Under the pieces are notes generated by a model that saw only the letters and a list, made by a program, of their open reading frames with translations, did no database searches and was not told the DNA's origin. 64,000 nucleotides of DNA. It comes from Actinoallomurus bryophytorum (lineage in GTDB: Bacteria > Actinomycetota > Actinomycetes > Streptosporangiales > Streptosporangiaceae). A program made the translations under genes and the position numbers. The stretch spans positions 6,448,001 through 6,512,000 of the forward strand of contig NZ_VFOZ01000001.1 in NCBI RefSeq assembly GCF_006716425.1, given 5' to 3'. Numbering within the stretch: position 1 is the first letter of the stretch; each line of letters begins with the position of its first letter. Positions 40,711 to 50,076 of the stretch are shown here, one piece after another.

Positions 40711-41331
40711 TCAAAGGACTCCGGCGCGCAGGGCGAAGGCCACGGCGTGGGTGCGGTTGCGGAGCTTGAGCCGGGTCGTGAGCTCGTACAGGACATGTTT
40801 GACGGTGCTCTCGGAGTAGGCGAGCTCCTTGGCGATCTCGCTGGTGTCGGCGCCGTCGGCGACGAGACGCAGGACGTCGACCTCGCGCGGGGACAGCCCG
40901 GCCGCGTTGATGCCCATGGGGGCCAGCACGTCGGTCTGCATCTGCTGGACCAGGCTCATCAGCCTGCCCAGAGTGGCCTTGGGCATCACGCCCTCGCCGG
41001 CCGCCGCCGCGATGACCGCCTCGGTCAGGTCCTCGTTGGTAGTGGACTTGCGGTCCAGGAAGGCGACCACCCCGCATTCGATCAGCGTCAGCAGGGACGC
41101 TTCGCGGAAGCTGTTGGCCAGGAGCACGACGGGCAGCTGCAGCTTGGCCATCTCGTGGAGCTGCTGCATCGCCGATGGCAGCAGCGTCCCGGCCGTGAAC
41201 AGCACGACCTGGGCCGGCATGTCGCCGGGCTCCTGGACAGGAGTGATCTGAGGATGCTTCCCCAGGATCGTGGTCAGGCCGATCGAGATGATCGGGTCCC
41301 GGGCCACGATGCGCACAGTGACCTGACTCAC
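40711..41331 (-). CDS. LuxR/NarL-type regulator with degenerate receiver domain
   Basis: This 206-residue protein has an N-terminal receiver-like fold (VRIVARDPIISIGLTTIL, VVLLANSFREASLL, GVVAFLDRKS) in which the strand that should carry the phosphoacceptor Asp reads AQVVLFTAG. It cannot be phosphorylated in the usual way. The C-terminal LuxR HTH is intact (GLSPREVDVLRLVADGADTS, EIAKELAYSESTVKHVLYEL). A GTG start lies behind GGAGGA. It follows the first BTAD regulator gene on the same strand by 250 bp. It probably acts with that regulator, which lacks its own HTH at the C-terminus. Confidence 0.9.
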   Translation of the reverse strand: MSQVTVRIVARDPIISIGLTTILGKHPQITPVQEPGDMPAQVVLFTAGTLLPSAMQQLHEMAKLQLPVVLLANSFREASLLTLIECGVVAFLDRKSTTNEDLTEAVIAAAAGEGVMPKATLGRLMSLVQQMQTDVLAPMGINAAGLSPREVDVLRLVADGADTSEIAKELAYSESTVKHVLYELTTRLKLRNRTHAVAFALRAGVL

Positions 41332-41581
41332 CGTTCCTCCGGATGTTAGATCGATCTCCGGAAGTGTGGAACAACGACCCTTCAGACCGTCTTGATGCGA
41401 TCTGGATGGAGTGGTCCGGTATCAGCGCGTTGCCGCGACTCTAGGCCCCGGACTCGCCATCGCCAAGACATCGCGCGAAGAAGATGTACAGCGCTGCACG
41501 AAAGCCTGGGGATAATTGTCCGATGAGGCGAACGGCGGATCGGCGATCATCCAGACCGCCCTCCGCACAAAGAAACGGGCG

Positions 41582-44500
41582 TTACGAGACGGGACGGTAG
41601 GTGACGGCGCGCAGGTTCGTGAGCCTGGCCTTGAGATCCTCCGCCCACCAGTGGGCGCCGAAGCTCCGGTACAGCCGCACCGACTCGGTCACGGCGGTGC
41701 GGGCCTCGTCGGGCCGGTCGCCCGCCGCGAACAGCCCGGCCGCCTCGGCCAGCGCCTCCGCCCGCTCCAGGCGGCGCCCCACCTCGCGATAGTGCGCGGC
41801 CGCGCGTACGGCGAGGCCGGGCTCGCGGAGGGCCAGGGCCTGGCATCGGTACAACGCCATCTGCGCCCCACGGGATCCGACCGTCCGGCGGGCCTCGCGC
41901 CGCGCCGCCTCCATGACGCGGTCGACCTTGTCCTGGTCCGCCATTTCCTGTGCCAGGCGCAGGAGATACGGAAACCATTTGTAGGGCGTCTGCAGGGGAG
42001 CGAACTCCGGGTCGAGCGAGGTCTCTCCCAGCTTCGCGAACGCGGCCGCCGGGTCTCCTTCGTGCTCCAGCTCGAACGCCTCGGCGCGGAGGAAGAAACT
42101 GCAGGCCTCTCTCTCCACCGCACCCTCGATGGGGATCGGCCGAAGGGTGTCGAGGTGGCGCGCCACCGCCGGCCGGTCGCCGCGGAGCTGGCAGATGTAG
42201 GCGGCCAGACCGTGCCCGATCAGGTTGGCGGACGGGCCGACCTCCGCCATCACGCCCAGAGACGTCGCGTCACTGGGCCGGCGGACCGACTCGAGCGCGG
42301 CGAGGTCGGCATCCCACGCGCCGGTCCAGAAGTGGTGCAACGCCTCCGGTATCCACATCAACGCCGGATCGGTCCGGTCCTTGTCCGCGTGGCAACGCTC
42401 GATGACCTCGGCGGCCTCGGGGAACCGGTCGACGTAGTGCAGGGAGTGCACCAGCAACTCGTGGAGGTCGGCCTGCGGGCCGTCGGCCTCCGGGTGCGCG
42501 CGGATCAGCTCGATGGCGTCGCGCACGTTCTCGAGCGCGGCCGGATGATTTCTCGCCGCCGTGTTGGAGTACCAGGACGCGGTGAGCCGGTGCACGACCG
42601 CGACGGGATCCGCCGCGGGCGTTCCAGGTGAGCCTTCGGCCCGCGGTACGCGGAACCTGCTCGCGTCGACCGCCCTCTCCAGGTGCCTCATGAGCAGGCG
42701 CCGGCGTGTGTCCCAGACCTGCGGGACCAGGGGGCCGGAACGGGTGCGATTCAGGGTCTCGACGCCGGCCTCGGGGCGGCCGGCTCTCAGCTGTACCGCC
42801 GCCAGGAGCAGGTTGAGCTCGGCGAGGTGAACGGGATCCACCGCGGTCGCGAGGACCTGCCTGATCGAGGACTCCGGCAGTCGCGCCAGCCGGAAGAGCA
42901 GGCGGACCAGGATCATGCGGAGCGTCTCCCTGGTCGCCCGGTCCATCCGGCATTCGAGGAGCGCACGCTCGATGAGCTGCGCCGTCACCTCAGGTGCCGT
43001 GTCTCCCAGGTGCGGGGCGTTGGCCGAGAGCCACTCCACGGCCCAGTCGTCCATGTCGGTGTCCTCACCCACCAGGTGTTCGGCCACCGAGACCCCGGGA
43101 GCTCCCGTGACGGCGAGGGCCCTCGCCGCCTGCGCGTGCATGACGCCGCGGAAGGACCGGGCGATCTCCTCGTAGACGACCTCTCTCAGCAACGGGTGGC
43201 GGAAGCGCAGCCGGTCGCCGGCGTCGACCAGCAGACCGGCGGAGACGGACTCCTCGATCGAGTCCTGAAGCTCGTTCCGCCCGGCGGGCATCAGGACCTC
43301 GAACAGCCGCTGGACCGGCACGTCATCGCCGAGGACGGCGAGCCAGCGCAGCATGTCCCGGGAGTGCTCGGACACCGTACGGCTCGCCCGGTCGAGCGCC
43401 GACTGCAATGTACGCGGCGCGAGACCGGCCTGCCGGGGCTCGACCGTCGCCATGCCGTCGACGATCTCGATCGACTGCGTTCGCATGAGGCCGCGGACCA
43501 GCTCGGTGATGTAGAGGGGGTTCCCCTCGGCGCGGGTGGTCAGCCGCCGCAGGATCGGCCCCTGCCGGGCGCCGACCAGGTGTCCCGTGAGCTCGTCCGC
43601 CTCGCCCGCGGACAGCGGTCCGAGCCGCACGACCGTCCCGCCGGTGGCCGCGACACGGTCGTGCACCGCGGACATGCCGGTGCCCTTCCAGCCGGACCTC
43701 GCGGTGGTGACCAGGAGCAACGGCATCTCACCGCTCGCCGGCAGGAGACGCTCGACCAGGCGCAGGGTCACCGCGTCCGCCCAGTGCAGGTCGTCCAGGA
43801 CCAGCACCAGGGGACGTTCGGCGCACAGCGCCTCGATGTGCTCGCGTAGCCGCCGGCTCGGGGCGTACGTCGGGTCCTGGGTGGCGAATCCGTAACCCGC
43901 CGGCTCCGGTTCCCACAGGTTCTGCGCCAGCAGGGCGCGCTCGGTCTCCGCGGTCTCGGGATGGATGCCCAGGCAGTCCAGCATGACCTGAAGGGGGAAC
44001 CGGGAGGTGAGTTCGTCCGCCGTCGCCCAGGCGACGTGATGGTCGCGCCGGTCCGGCTCGTGCAGCGCGACGGCGACGACCTCGGACTTGCCGATGCCCG
44101 GGTCGCCCTCGAGCCAGACCGAGCCGCCACGGCCGTGCCGGAGCTCGGCGAGGTGGTGGCGCAGCAGATCCAGTACGTCCGTGCGTCCGACGAACCGGGG
44201 TGCGGCGGGCCGGCGGACCGCGGCCGGCCCGTGCTGTGACTCAGGCGCGGCCGGCTTCCGTACCGCCGTGCCGGGTCCGTCATCGGTGAGGATCCGCTGG
44301 TGCAGCCGCCGCAGGGACCCAGAGGGCTCCGCGCCGAGTTCGCGGCGCAGGATCTCTCTCGTGTCGCTGAAGAGGGCCAGCGCCTCGACGTGGCGGCCCG
44401 CCCGGTGCAGCGCGCGCATGCGCAGTTCGCGCAGCGACTCCCGCAGGGGGAACAGGTCGATCAGGGACGCCAGCTCGGCGGCGACCTCCGCGTGCGCGCC

Positions 44501-45028
44501 GTGTTCCAGCCGTGCCGCCGCGTGTGCCTCCTGCGTGGCCAGCAGCGCGGCGCCGAGTTGTTCCCGCCTCGATTCGGCGAACGGTCCGGGCACACCGGAC
44601 AGGGGCTCGCCGCGTGAGAGGTGGAGCGCCCTGGCGTAGGTCTCGATGCCCTTCCTGTCGTCGCCGCCCGCGACCAGGGCCGCCGCCTCGGCGCTCAGCC
44701 GGGTGAACGCGGTGAGGTCGAGCGCCTCGGGCGGGATCGCCAGTCGATAGCCGTCTCGGTCCGACACGAGAAGGTCGGGTGCGCCGGCGGCCGCGAGAGC
44801 GCGTCGCAGCCCCGCGACGTACGTGTAGACGCTGCCGTCGGCGGTGGCCGGCGGCCGTGCCCCCCAGAGGGCGTTGACGAGTTCGCGACGCGTCACGGCA
44901 CGGCCCTCGCCGCTCGCGAGAACCACGAAGGCGGCCAGCCGCAGGCCGGAGCCCAGCGCGACCGGCCGGGCGTCCACGGACATGCGCACCGGGCCCAGGA
45001 GGTCGACGCGCGGTGAGGTTCGGGCCAT
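41582..45028 (-). CDS. Large BTAD (SARP-type) NTPase regulator
   Basis: This 1148-residue regulator has an N-terminal OmpR-like DNA-binding domain (residues ~8-95: VDLLGPVRMS, RRELVNALWGARPP, VYTYVAGLRRAL) and BTAD at ~100-250 (LDLTAFTRLSAEAAAL). An AfsR/MalT-type NTPase follows, with Walker A GDPGIGKS at 308-315, Walker B LVLVLDDLHWAD and TTARSG. About 500 residues of TPR-like helices complete it. Unlike its divergent neighbour it has no C-terminal LuxR HTH. Such proteins switch on secondary-metabolite or differentiation genes after sensing a ligand or ATP state. The target cluster is not evident in the window. Confidence 0.9.
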   Translation of the reverse strand: MARTSPRVDLLGPVRMSVDARPVALGSGLRLAAFVVLASGEGRAVTRRELVNALWGARPPATADGSVYTYVAGLRRALAAAGAPDLLVSDRDGYRLAIPPEALDLTAFTRLSAEAAALVAGGDDRKGIETYARALHLSRGEPLSGVPGPFAESRREQLGAALLATQEAHAAARLEHGAHAEVAAELASLIDLFPLRESLRELRMRALHRAGRHVEALALFSDTREILRRELGAEPSGSLRRLHQRILTDDGPGTAVRKPAAPESQHGPAAVRRPAAPRFVGRTDVLDLLRHHLAELRHGRGGSVWLEGDPGIGKSEVVAVALHEPDRRDHHVAWATADELTSRFPLQVMLDCLGIHPETAETERALLAQNLWEPEPAGYGFATQDPTYAPSRRLREHIEALCAERPLVLVLDDLHWADAVTLRLVERLLPASGEMPLLLVTTARSGWKGTGMSAVHDRVAATGGTVVRLGPLSAGEADELTGHLVGARQGPILRRLTTRAEGNPLYITELVRGLMRTQSIEIVDGMATVEPRQAGLAPRTLQSALDRASRTVSEHSRDMLRWLAVLGDDVPVQRLFEVLMPAGRNELQDSIEESVSAGLLVDAGDRLRFRHPLLREVVYEEIARSFRGVMHAQAARALAVTGAPGVSVAEHLVGEDTDMDDWAVEWLSANAPHLGDTAPEVTAQLIERALLECRMDRATRETLRMILVRLLFRLARLPESSIRQVLATAVDPVHLAELNLLLAAVQLRAGRPEAGVETLNRTRSGPLVPQVWDTRRRLLMRHLERAVDASRFRVPRAEGSPGTPAADPVAVVHRLTASWYSNTAARNHPAALENVRDAIELIRAHPEADGPQADLHELLVHSLHYVDRFPEAAEVIERCHADKDRTDPALMWIPEALHHFWTGAWDADLAALESVRRPSDATSLGVMAEVGPSANLIGHGLAAYICQLRGDRPAVARHLDTLRPIPIEGAVEREACSFFLRAEAFELEHEGDPAAAFAKLGETSLDPEFAPLQTPYKWFPYLLRLAQEMADQDKVDRVMEAARREARRTVGSRGAQMALYRCQALALREPGLAVRAAAHYREVGRRLERAEALAEAAGLFAAGDRPDEARTAVTESVRLYRSFGAHWWAEDLKARLTNLRAVTYRPVS

Positions 45029-45467
45029 GTCGACATTCCCCCGGTCGGTCGATCGGTCCGTTCGTCGTGGTCAAAAGGTCTGTTTCGGGCGTACAGAGAC
45101 GCCTTTGCGGTCTTGATGGGGAATCTTACGGTTCCTTACCTCGCGGATCGAGGGAGGTCAATCGGCCGGAGGCTGTGGGACGATCAGCCAGTGCGGTGAA
45201 CCGATCCGGGGGGACGGGCGTCATGATCGACCGCGAGGGGGGCCATTCTCATGGCCGAGCGGATCTCCGCCGTGATCCATCTTTTGGCCGAAGAGGAGTC
45301 CGGGTGGGGCGCAGCACAATGATCGCGGCGAGGGGTCCGGATCATGGTGTCCGATAGTGCAGTCCGAGCTGACCGTAAGTGCCGGACTTCGTTGATTGGT
45401 CTGGACGGTGGTGGCCGGGGCGTCGCGTACGTGCCCGGCGTCATCCGGCTTGAGGAGCGTGGGGGAG
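45029..45467. other. Divergent control region of two BTAD regulators
   Basis: No gene is recognised in these 439 bp. The motif CGGTCTTGATG (45108-45118) shares GTCTTGATG with 41389-41397, upstream of the LuxR-type gene and in the same orientation to it, which may be a shared regulator site. The plus-strand regulator has GAGGAG ten bases before its ATG. No clean promoter or long dyad was found. Confidence 0.4.
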
Positions 45468-48400
45468 ATGGAGGTCGGGCGGCTACGGGTGGAGCTTCTT
45501 GGCCCGGTACGACTGACAGGGGGGCGACGCGAGCTGCAGGCCGGCTCGGCGAAGCAGCGGCTCGTTCTCGCGGTCCTGGCGCTTCAGGCGGACCGGGTGG
45601 TCTCCCGTGAGGCGCTGATCGACGCGGTCTGGGGTGAGGAGCCGCCGGACGCCGCGGAGGACGGCCTGTACACCTACGTCTCGCGACTGCGAAGAGTGCT
45701 GGACCCGTCACGTACCGGCGAGATCCTGGTGACGGAGGGCAGCGGGTACCGGCTGCGGGCCGACGCGGTGGAGGTGGACGTCGAGGAGTTCGTCCGGCTG
45801 GGCGAGCTCGGCCGCCGCCGTGGTGAGGCCGGCGACCCGGACGGAGCGCTGGACGCCCTGGAGTCCGCGCTGGGCCTGTGGCGCGGCGAGCCGCTCTCCG
45901 ACGTCCAGGGCTCCTTCGTCACCGCGCAGCGCGCGCGGATGACCGAGCTGCGGCTGCTGGCCGTCGAACGACGTGCCGGTGCCCTGATCCAGCGCGGGCG
46001 GCAGGCCGAGGTCATCACGGACCTGACACCGCTGGTCGCCGAATATCCGCTGCGGGAGGAGCTCAACGCCCTGCTGATGCTCGCGCTGCACGAGAACGGC
46101 GGGAGCGCCGAGGCGCTGGAGGTTTTCGAACGTGTCGAGATGACGCTGGCGGACCAGCTCGGGCTCGGGCCGGGAGACCGGCTCCACGGGATGCGCCAGC
46201 GGGTCCTGGACAAGCTCCTGCAGCGGCCGCTCGCCGGCCGGTCGGCCGAGAAGGCGCTCCTGCGCGAACGGCTCGCGGACCTGCGAGCCGGCCAGGGGAG
46301 CGTCATCTGGGTCGAGGGCGGGCCACGGGTGGGAAAGTCCGCGCTGCTCGCCGCCGGCATGGCCGGTGCGGAGGAGTCCGGCTGCCGGGTGTTCCGGCTG
46401 GCGGCGGAGGACGGCGGTCCCAACTCACCGGCGGACCTGATGCGGTGCTTTCGCGGCATCGAGGCCGACCCCGCCGAGCCCGTCTACGTGACCATCGACC
46501 GGCTCGTCAGGGACGTACGCGCCATGTGCGACCGCCGGCCGATCCTGCTGGTCGTCGACGACTTCCACCACGTGGACGAGGGGGGACTGCTCGCCTGGCG
46601 GCGGCTGGTCAAGGTCGCGGCGGACCGGCCGCTCTGCCTGGTCGCGGCCGGCAGGCCCGACGAGAACAGGAGAGAGCTGCGACGGCTGGCCGAGACGATC
46701 TCCAACGTCGGTCATGCCATCGAGCTGAAGCCGCTCGGCGAGGCCGGGGTGGCGGAGCTGGTGACCGACGTGACGGGTACGGCGCCGGGACCGGAACTGC
46801 TCGAGGTGCTCGGCTGCGCGGCGGGAAACCCCGGCCGGTTGATCGACATCATCGAGGCGCTGGCCTCCGCCTCCCTCCTGAGGATCGAAGAGGGGCGGCT
46901 CGTACTCGCCCGCGCCTACTACGAGGACACGCTGAGCGAGGTCGTACGGCCGTGGCTGAGGGTCCTCACGCAGCCCTGCCTGCGGCTCGTACGCGCCGCG
47001 GCCCTGCTCGGCTTCGAGTTCGACCTCGACGACCTCACCGCCCTGCTCGGGCAGGCTCTGCCCGCGCTGGCGCGCCCGCTCTCCGAGGCCGTCGAGAACG
47101 GCGTCCTCCGCCAGCTCGGCCGGCGGATGGCGTTCCAGCACCCGATGCTGTGCCGGGCGGTCGAGCTGACCTCGCCGGAGTCGGAGAGACCGATCCGGCA
47201 TCGCGAGGCGGCCCGCGCACTGGAGGAGGCCGGCGCGATGCCCGATCGCGTCGCCGCGCAGCTCCTGCTCGCCGAGCTCCCGCCGGACGCCTGGACGATC
47301 CGCTGGCTGCTGACCCATGCGGAGGTTCTGGCGATCCAGGCGCCGAAGCTCGCGGTGGGGCTGGTCGAGCGCGTGCTGGCCTGGCGGGGTCTGCGCAGCG
47401 CCAGCCGGGTGGATCTCACGGCACTGCTGGTCCGGCTGGTGTGGAGGCAGGGCGGGCGGCCGGTGGAAGAGGCCGCCTTCGTCGAGCTGGCGACGACGGA
47501 CGCCGAGCTGGCGGCGGAGATGCGGCTCGTCACCGCCTACCTCCAGTCCGACGGGGGGGAGCCGGCGGTCGCACAGGACACCATCCGGCGAGCACTGGCC
47601 GACCCGGCCCTGCACGTGCGCTGGCGGATACGGCTCGAGTGCCTGCGGGGGCAGATCGAGTACGCCGAACACGGGCGCGACTTCGCGACGAAGGCCGTTC
47701 GTGCCGCGGAGGAGGCCGGCGACGTGCTGGGAGTCGCGTACGCGCGACACCGGCTCTGGCAGCTTCAGTGGCAGCTCGGCGATCACGATGGCGCGCTGGC
47801 TCATGTGGAGGCGGGCATCGAGGCGGTCTCGGGGCAGCGGGACGCCATCGAGGTCGAGCTGGGGCTGTGGGGCGACAAGGTCTTCAGCCTGCAGCAGCTC
47901 GACCGGCTGGAGGAGGCCGAGCGCGCGCTGGCCACCGCGCGTGCGCTGGCGATCCGCCGGGGAGTCGCCGGTGGGATCGCGCCGCTGGCGGCGGTGCACT
48001 GGTACTGGTTGGGGCGATGGGACGACGCGATCGCCGATCTGGAGTACACGATGTACGACGGCTGGTACTGCCTGCGGCGCAGTGGGGTGTTCCGGCTGGT
48101 ACAGGGGCTACGGGCGGTCATCGCCGCGCACCGGGACGACTCCGTCGGCCTCGAGGCGGCGCTCAAGACCACCTGGTCATCGGGCGAGGAGGCGACGCGG
48201 ACCGCCACGTTCGACTTCCTGCTGGTCGGTGCAGCGATGGCGGCCGAGCAGGACGGCCGTCCGCTCGACGCGCTGGCCATCCTCGAGCCGCTGCTGTCCG
48301 GCCCGGCCACCGGCGGCGTGGCGGCGCACCAGTGGCTGCCGCGGATGGCGCGGCTGGCCGTCGAGGTGGGCGACCTCCCGCTCGCGCGCAGGATCGTCGC

Positions 48401-48950
48401 GGCCTGCGAGGCCGAGGCGGCGAAGGAGTGGAGTCCCGCGCGAGCCGGCGTGACGCTGCGGTGGTGCGCCGGGTTGGCGGAGTCCGACCCGGAACCGGTG
48501 CTCGCCGCCGCCGAGCGGTTCGCGGCGCTCGGGCGCAGGATCGAGCAGGCGATGGCCCTGGAGGACGCGGCCGGGATCTTTGCCCGTTCGTCGATGATCC
48601 AGGCCGCGGCGCTCCATGGTCATCAGGCGATGGAGCTCTACGCCGAGCTCGGGGCTCTGTGGGACCTCCGCCGTACCGAGACGCTCCTGGCCGGCCACGG
48701 GATCGTGAGGGCCGGGGGGCGCCGGGCGCCGTCACACCTCTCCCCGACGGAGTACAAGGTCGCCGAGCTGGTCGCCGCCGGATGGGCGAACGGCGAGATC
48801 GGCATGGCCCTGTCACTGCCGCGTGCCGCCGTACAGGAGCACATCCTGAACGTCGTCGCGAAGACGGGCGCCCGATCCCGGCTGTCCGTCACCCCCCAGC
48901 TGGTCGAGTCCCTGCGGGGCTCGGCGGGCACCGGCCGTCCGCGGGGCTGA
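45468..48950 (+). CDS. Large BTAD NTPase regulator with C-terminal LuxR helix-turn-helix
   Basis: This 1160-residue protein has an OmpR-like DNA-binding domain (RVELLGPVRLT, REALIDAVWGEEPP, LYTYVSRLRRVLDP), BTAD (~100-250) and an NTPase with Walker A GGPRVGKS at 284-291 and Walker B ILLVVDDFHHVDE. A TPR-rich middle follows, then a C-terminal LuxR HTH (HLSPTEYKVAELVAAGWANG, EIGMALSLPRAAVQEHILNV). It therefore has two separate DNA-binding modules. The ATG at 45468 starts the conserved domain; GAGGAG precedes it. It is divergent from a paralogue whose LuxR part is a separate gene. Confidence 0.9.
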   Translation: MEVGRLRVELLGPVRLTGGRRELQAGSAKQRLVLAVLALQADRVVSREALIDAVWGEEPPDAAEDGLYTYVSRLRRVLDPSRTGEILVTEGSGYRLRADAVEVDVEEFVRLGELGRRRGEAGDPDGALDALESALGLWRGEPLSDVQGSFVTAQRARMTELRLLAVERRAGALIQRGRQAEVITDLTPLVAEYPLREELNALLMLALHENGGSAEALEVFERVEMTLADQLGLGPGDRLHGMRQRVLDKLLQRPLAGRSAEKALLRERLADLRAGQGSVIWVEGGPRVGKSALLAAGMAGAEESGCRVFRLAAEDGGPNSPADLMRCFRGIEADPAEPVYVTIDRLVRDVRAMCDRRPILLVVDDFHHVDEGGLLAWRRLVKVAADRPLCLVAAGRPDENRRELRRLAETISNVGHAIELKPLGEAGVAELVTDVTGTAPGPELLEVLGCAAGNPGRLIDIIEALASASLLRIEEGRLVLARAYYEDTLSEVVRPWLRVLTQPCLRLVRAAALLGFEFDLDDLTALLGQALPALARPLSEAVENGVLRQLGRRMAFQHPMLCRAVELTSPESERPIRHREAARALEEAGAMPDRVAAQLLLAELPPDAWTIRWLLTHAEVLAIQAPKLAVGLVERVLAWRGLRSASRVDLTALLVRLVWRQGGRPVEEAAFVELATTDAELAAEMRLVTAYLQSDGGEPAVAQDTIRRALADPALHVRWRIRLECLRGQIEYAEHGRDFATKAVRAAEEAGDVLGVAYARHRLWQLQWQLGDHDGALAHVEAGIEAVSGQRDAIEVELGLWGDKVFSLQQLDRLEEAERALATARALAIRRGVAGGIAPLAAVHWYWLGRWDDAIADLEYTMYDGWYCLRRSGVFRLVQGLRAVIAAHRDDSVGLEAALKTTWSSGEEATRTATFDFLLVGAAMAAEQDGRPLDALAILEPLLSGPATGGVAAHQWLPRMARLAVEVGDLPLARRIVAACEAEAAKEWSPARAGVTLRWCAGLAESDPEPVLAAAERFAALGRRIEQAMALEDAAGIFARSSMIQAAALHGHQAMELYAELGALWDLRRTETLLAGHGIVRAGGRRAPSHLSPTEYKVAELVAAGWANGEIGMALSLPRAAVQEHILNVVAKTGARSRLSVTPQLVESLRGSAGTGRPRG

Positions 48951-49067
48951 GCATCGAGCGCACGGGAGGGCCTGCTAGATCGTGGTAATTTCGCTGGAAT
49001 GTGCGTTCTGTTTTCGCGACCGCCGACCGAGCGGGCCTGAGGGTCCGCCGGCCCAGGGGGAGTCCGC

Positions 49068-49967
49068 GTGCCGGCGCCGTCGGTGAAGAAGACGGCTCTC
49101 GTCAGTGGCCGCCGGATGGCGTACGTGGAGGACGGCGAGGGCGCTCCGATCGTGTTCCAGCACGGAAACGGCACCTCCTCCTACCTGTGGCGCAACGTGC
49201 TGCCGCACGTGACCCCGCTCGGCCGGGCGATCGCGTGTGACCTCATCGGCATGGGGGATTCGGACAAACTGCTGCCGTCCGGGCCGGAGCGTTACGACTA
49301 CTTCGAGCATCGCGACTATCTGTTCGGGCTGTGGGAGCAGCTCGGCCTGGAACGCGACGTCATTCTCGTGCTGCACAGCTTCGCGGCGACGCTGGGGTTC
49401 GAGTGGGCCAGGTGGCATCCGGACCGGGTGGCCGGGATCGTGTATCTCGACGCGGTGGTCAAGTCGCTGACCTGGGACGAGGTCGGACCCAACCGCGACT
49501 TCTACCGGGATCTGCGCTCCGACCTCGGTGAGGAGCTCGTGCTCGACCGCAACCTCCTCATCGAGGGGGTGCTGCCGTCGATGACCCTGCGCACGCTGAC
49601 CGAACACGAGCACGCCGCGTACCGCGAGCCCTTCGTGAACCCCGGAGAGGATCGCCGGCCGATGCTGAGCTGGTCACGCCAGCTGCCGATCGAGGGTGAA
49701 CCGGCCGACGTCGTCAAGGTCGTGGAGGAGTGCGCCGACTGGCTCTCCCGGTCCCCGGTCCCGAAGCTGTTCATCAACACCGAGCCGGGATCGGTCCTCG
49801 TCGGGCGCGGCCGGGAGTTCTGCCGGACCTGGCCGAACCAGACCGAGGTCACCGTACGGGGGCGGCACTTCGCCCCCGAGGACAGCCCGGACGAGATCGG
49901 TGCCGCGATCGCGGACTTCGTACGCGCCGTCCGCGCCGGACCCGGAGGCCACGGGGCGTCGCGGTGA
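49068..49967 (+). CDS. Haloalkane dehalogenase-like alpha/beta hydrolase (LinB subfamily) with Ser nucleophile
   Basis: This 299-residue protein is unmistakably of the HLD-II/LinB group (FQHGNGTSSYLWRNVLPHV, CDLIGMGDSDKLLPSGPERY, PKLFINTEPGSVL, EFCRTWPNQTEVTV, HFAPEDSPDEIGAAIADFV). But the nucleophile elbow HDWGSALGF of LinB is here HSFAATLGF: Asp becomes Ser104 and the halide-binding Trp becomes Phe105. The acid is Asp128 (Glu in LinB), the base His267, and Asn34 is kept. The resulting Ser-Asp-His triad predicts an esterase-like hydrolase and loss of dehalogenation. GTG 49068 follows GGGGGAG. It lies alone downstream of the BTAD regulator. Confidence 0.9.
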   Translation: MPAPSVKKTALVSGRRMAYVEDGEGAPIVFQHGNGTSSYLWRNVLPHVTPLGRAIACDLIGMGDSDKLLPSGPERYDYFEHRDYLFGLWEQLGLERDVILVLHSFAATLGFEWARWHPDRVAGIVYLDAVVKSLTWDEVGPNRDFYRDLRSDLGEELVLDRNLLIEGVLPSMTLRTLTEHEHAAYREPFVNPGEDRRPMLSWSRQLPIEGEPADVVKVVEECADWLSRSPVPKLFINTEPGSVLVGRGREFCRTWPNQTEVTVRGRHFAPEDSPDEIGAAIADFVRAVRAGPGGHGASR

Positions 49968-50076
49968 CGGCGGCGCCGGTCCGATCGGCAGCGGAACCCG
50001 CTCCGATCATTCCTCCACGTGGGAGAGGTCCGGTCCCCGGACTCTGGTCGTATCGAGGGCCCGGCCTCCCCGCCTT

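Noticed and set aside
41582-48950. Pathway-specific regulators of a natural-product cluster inside the window
   Set aside because: No polyketide synthase, NRPS, terpene synthase or tailoring cluster is nearby; the glycosyltransferase and isolated oxidoreductases are not enough to define one.
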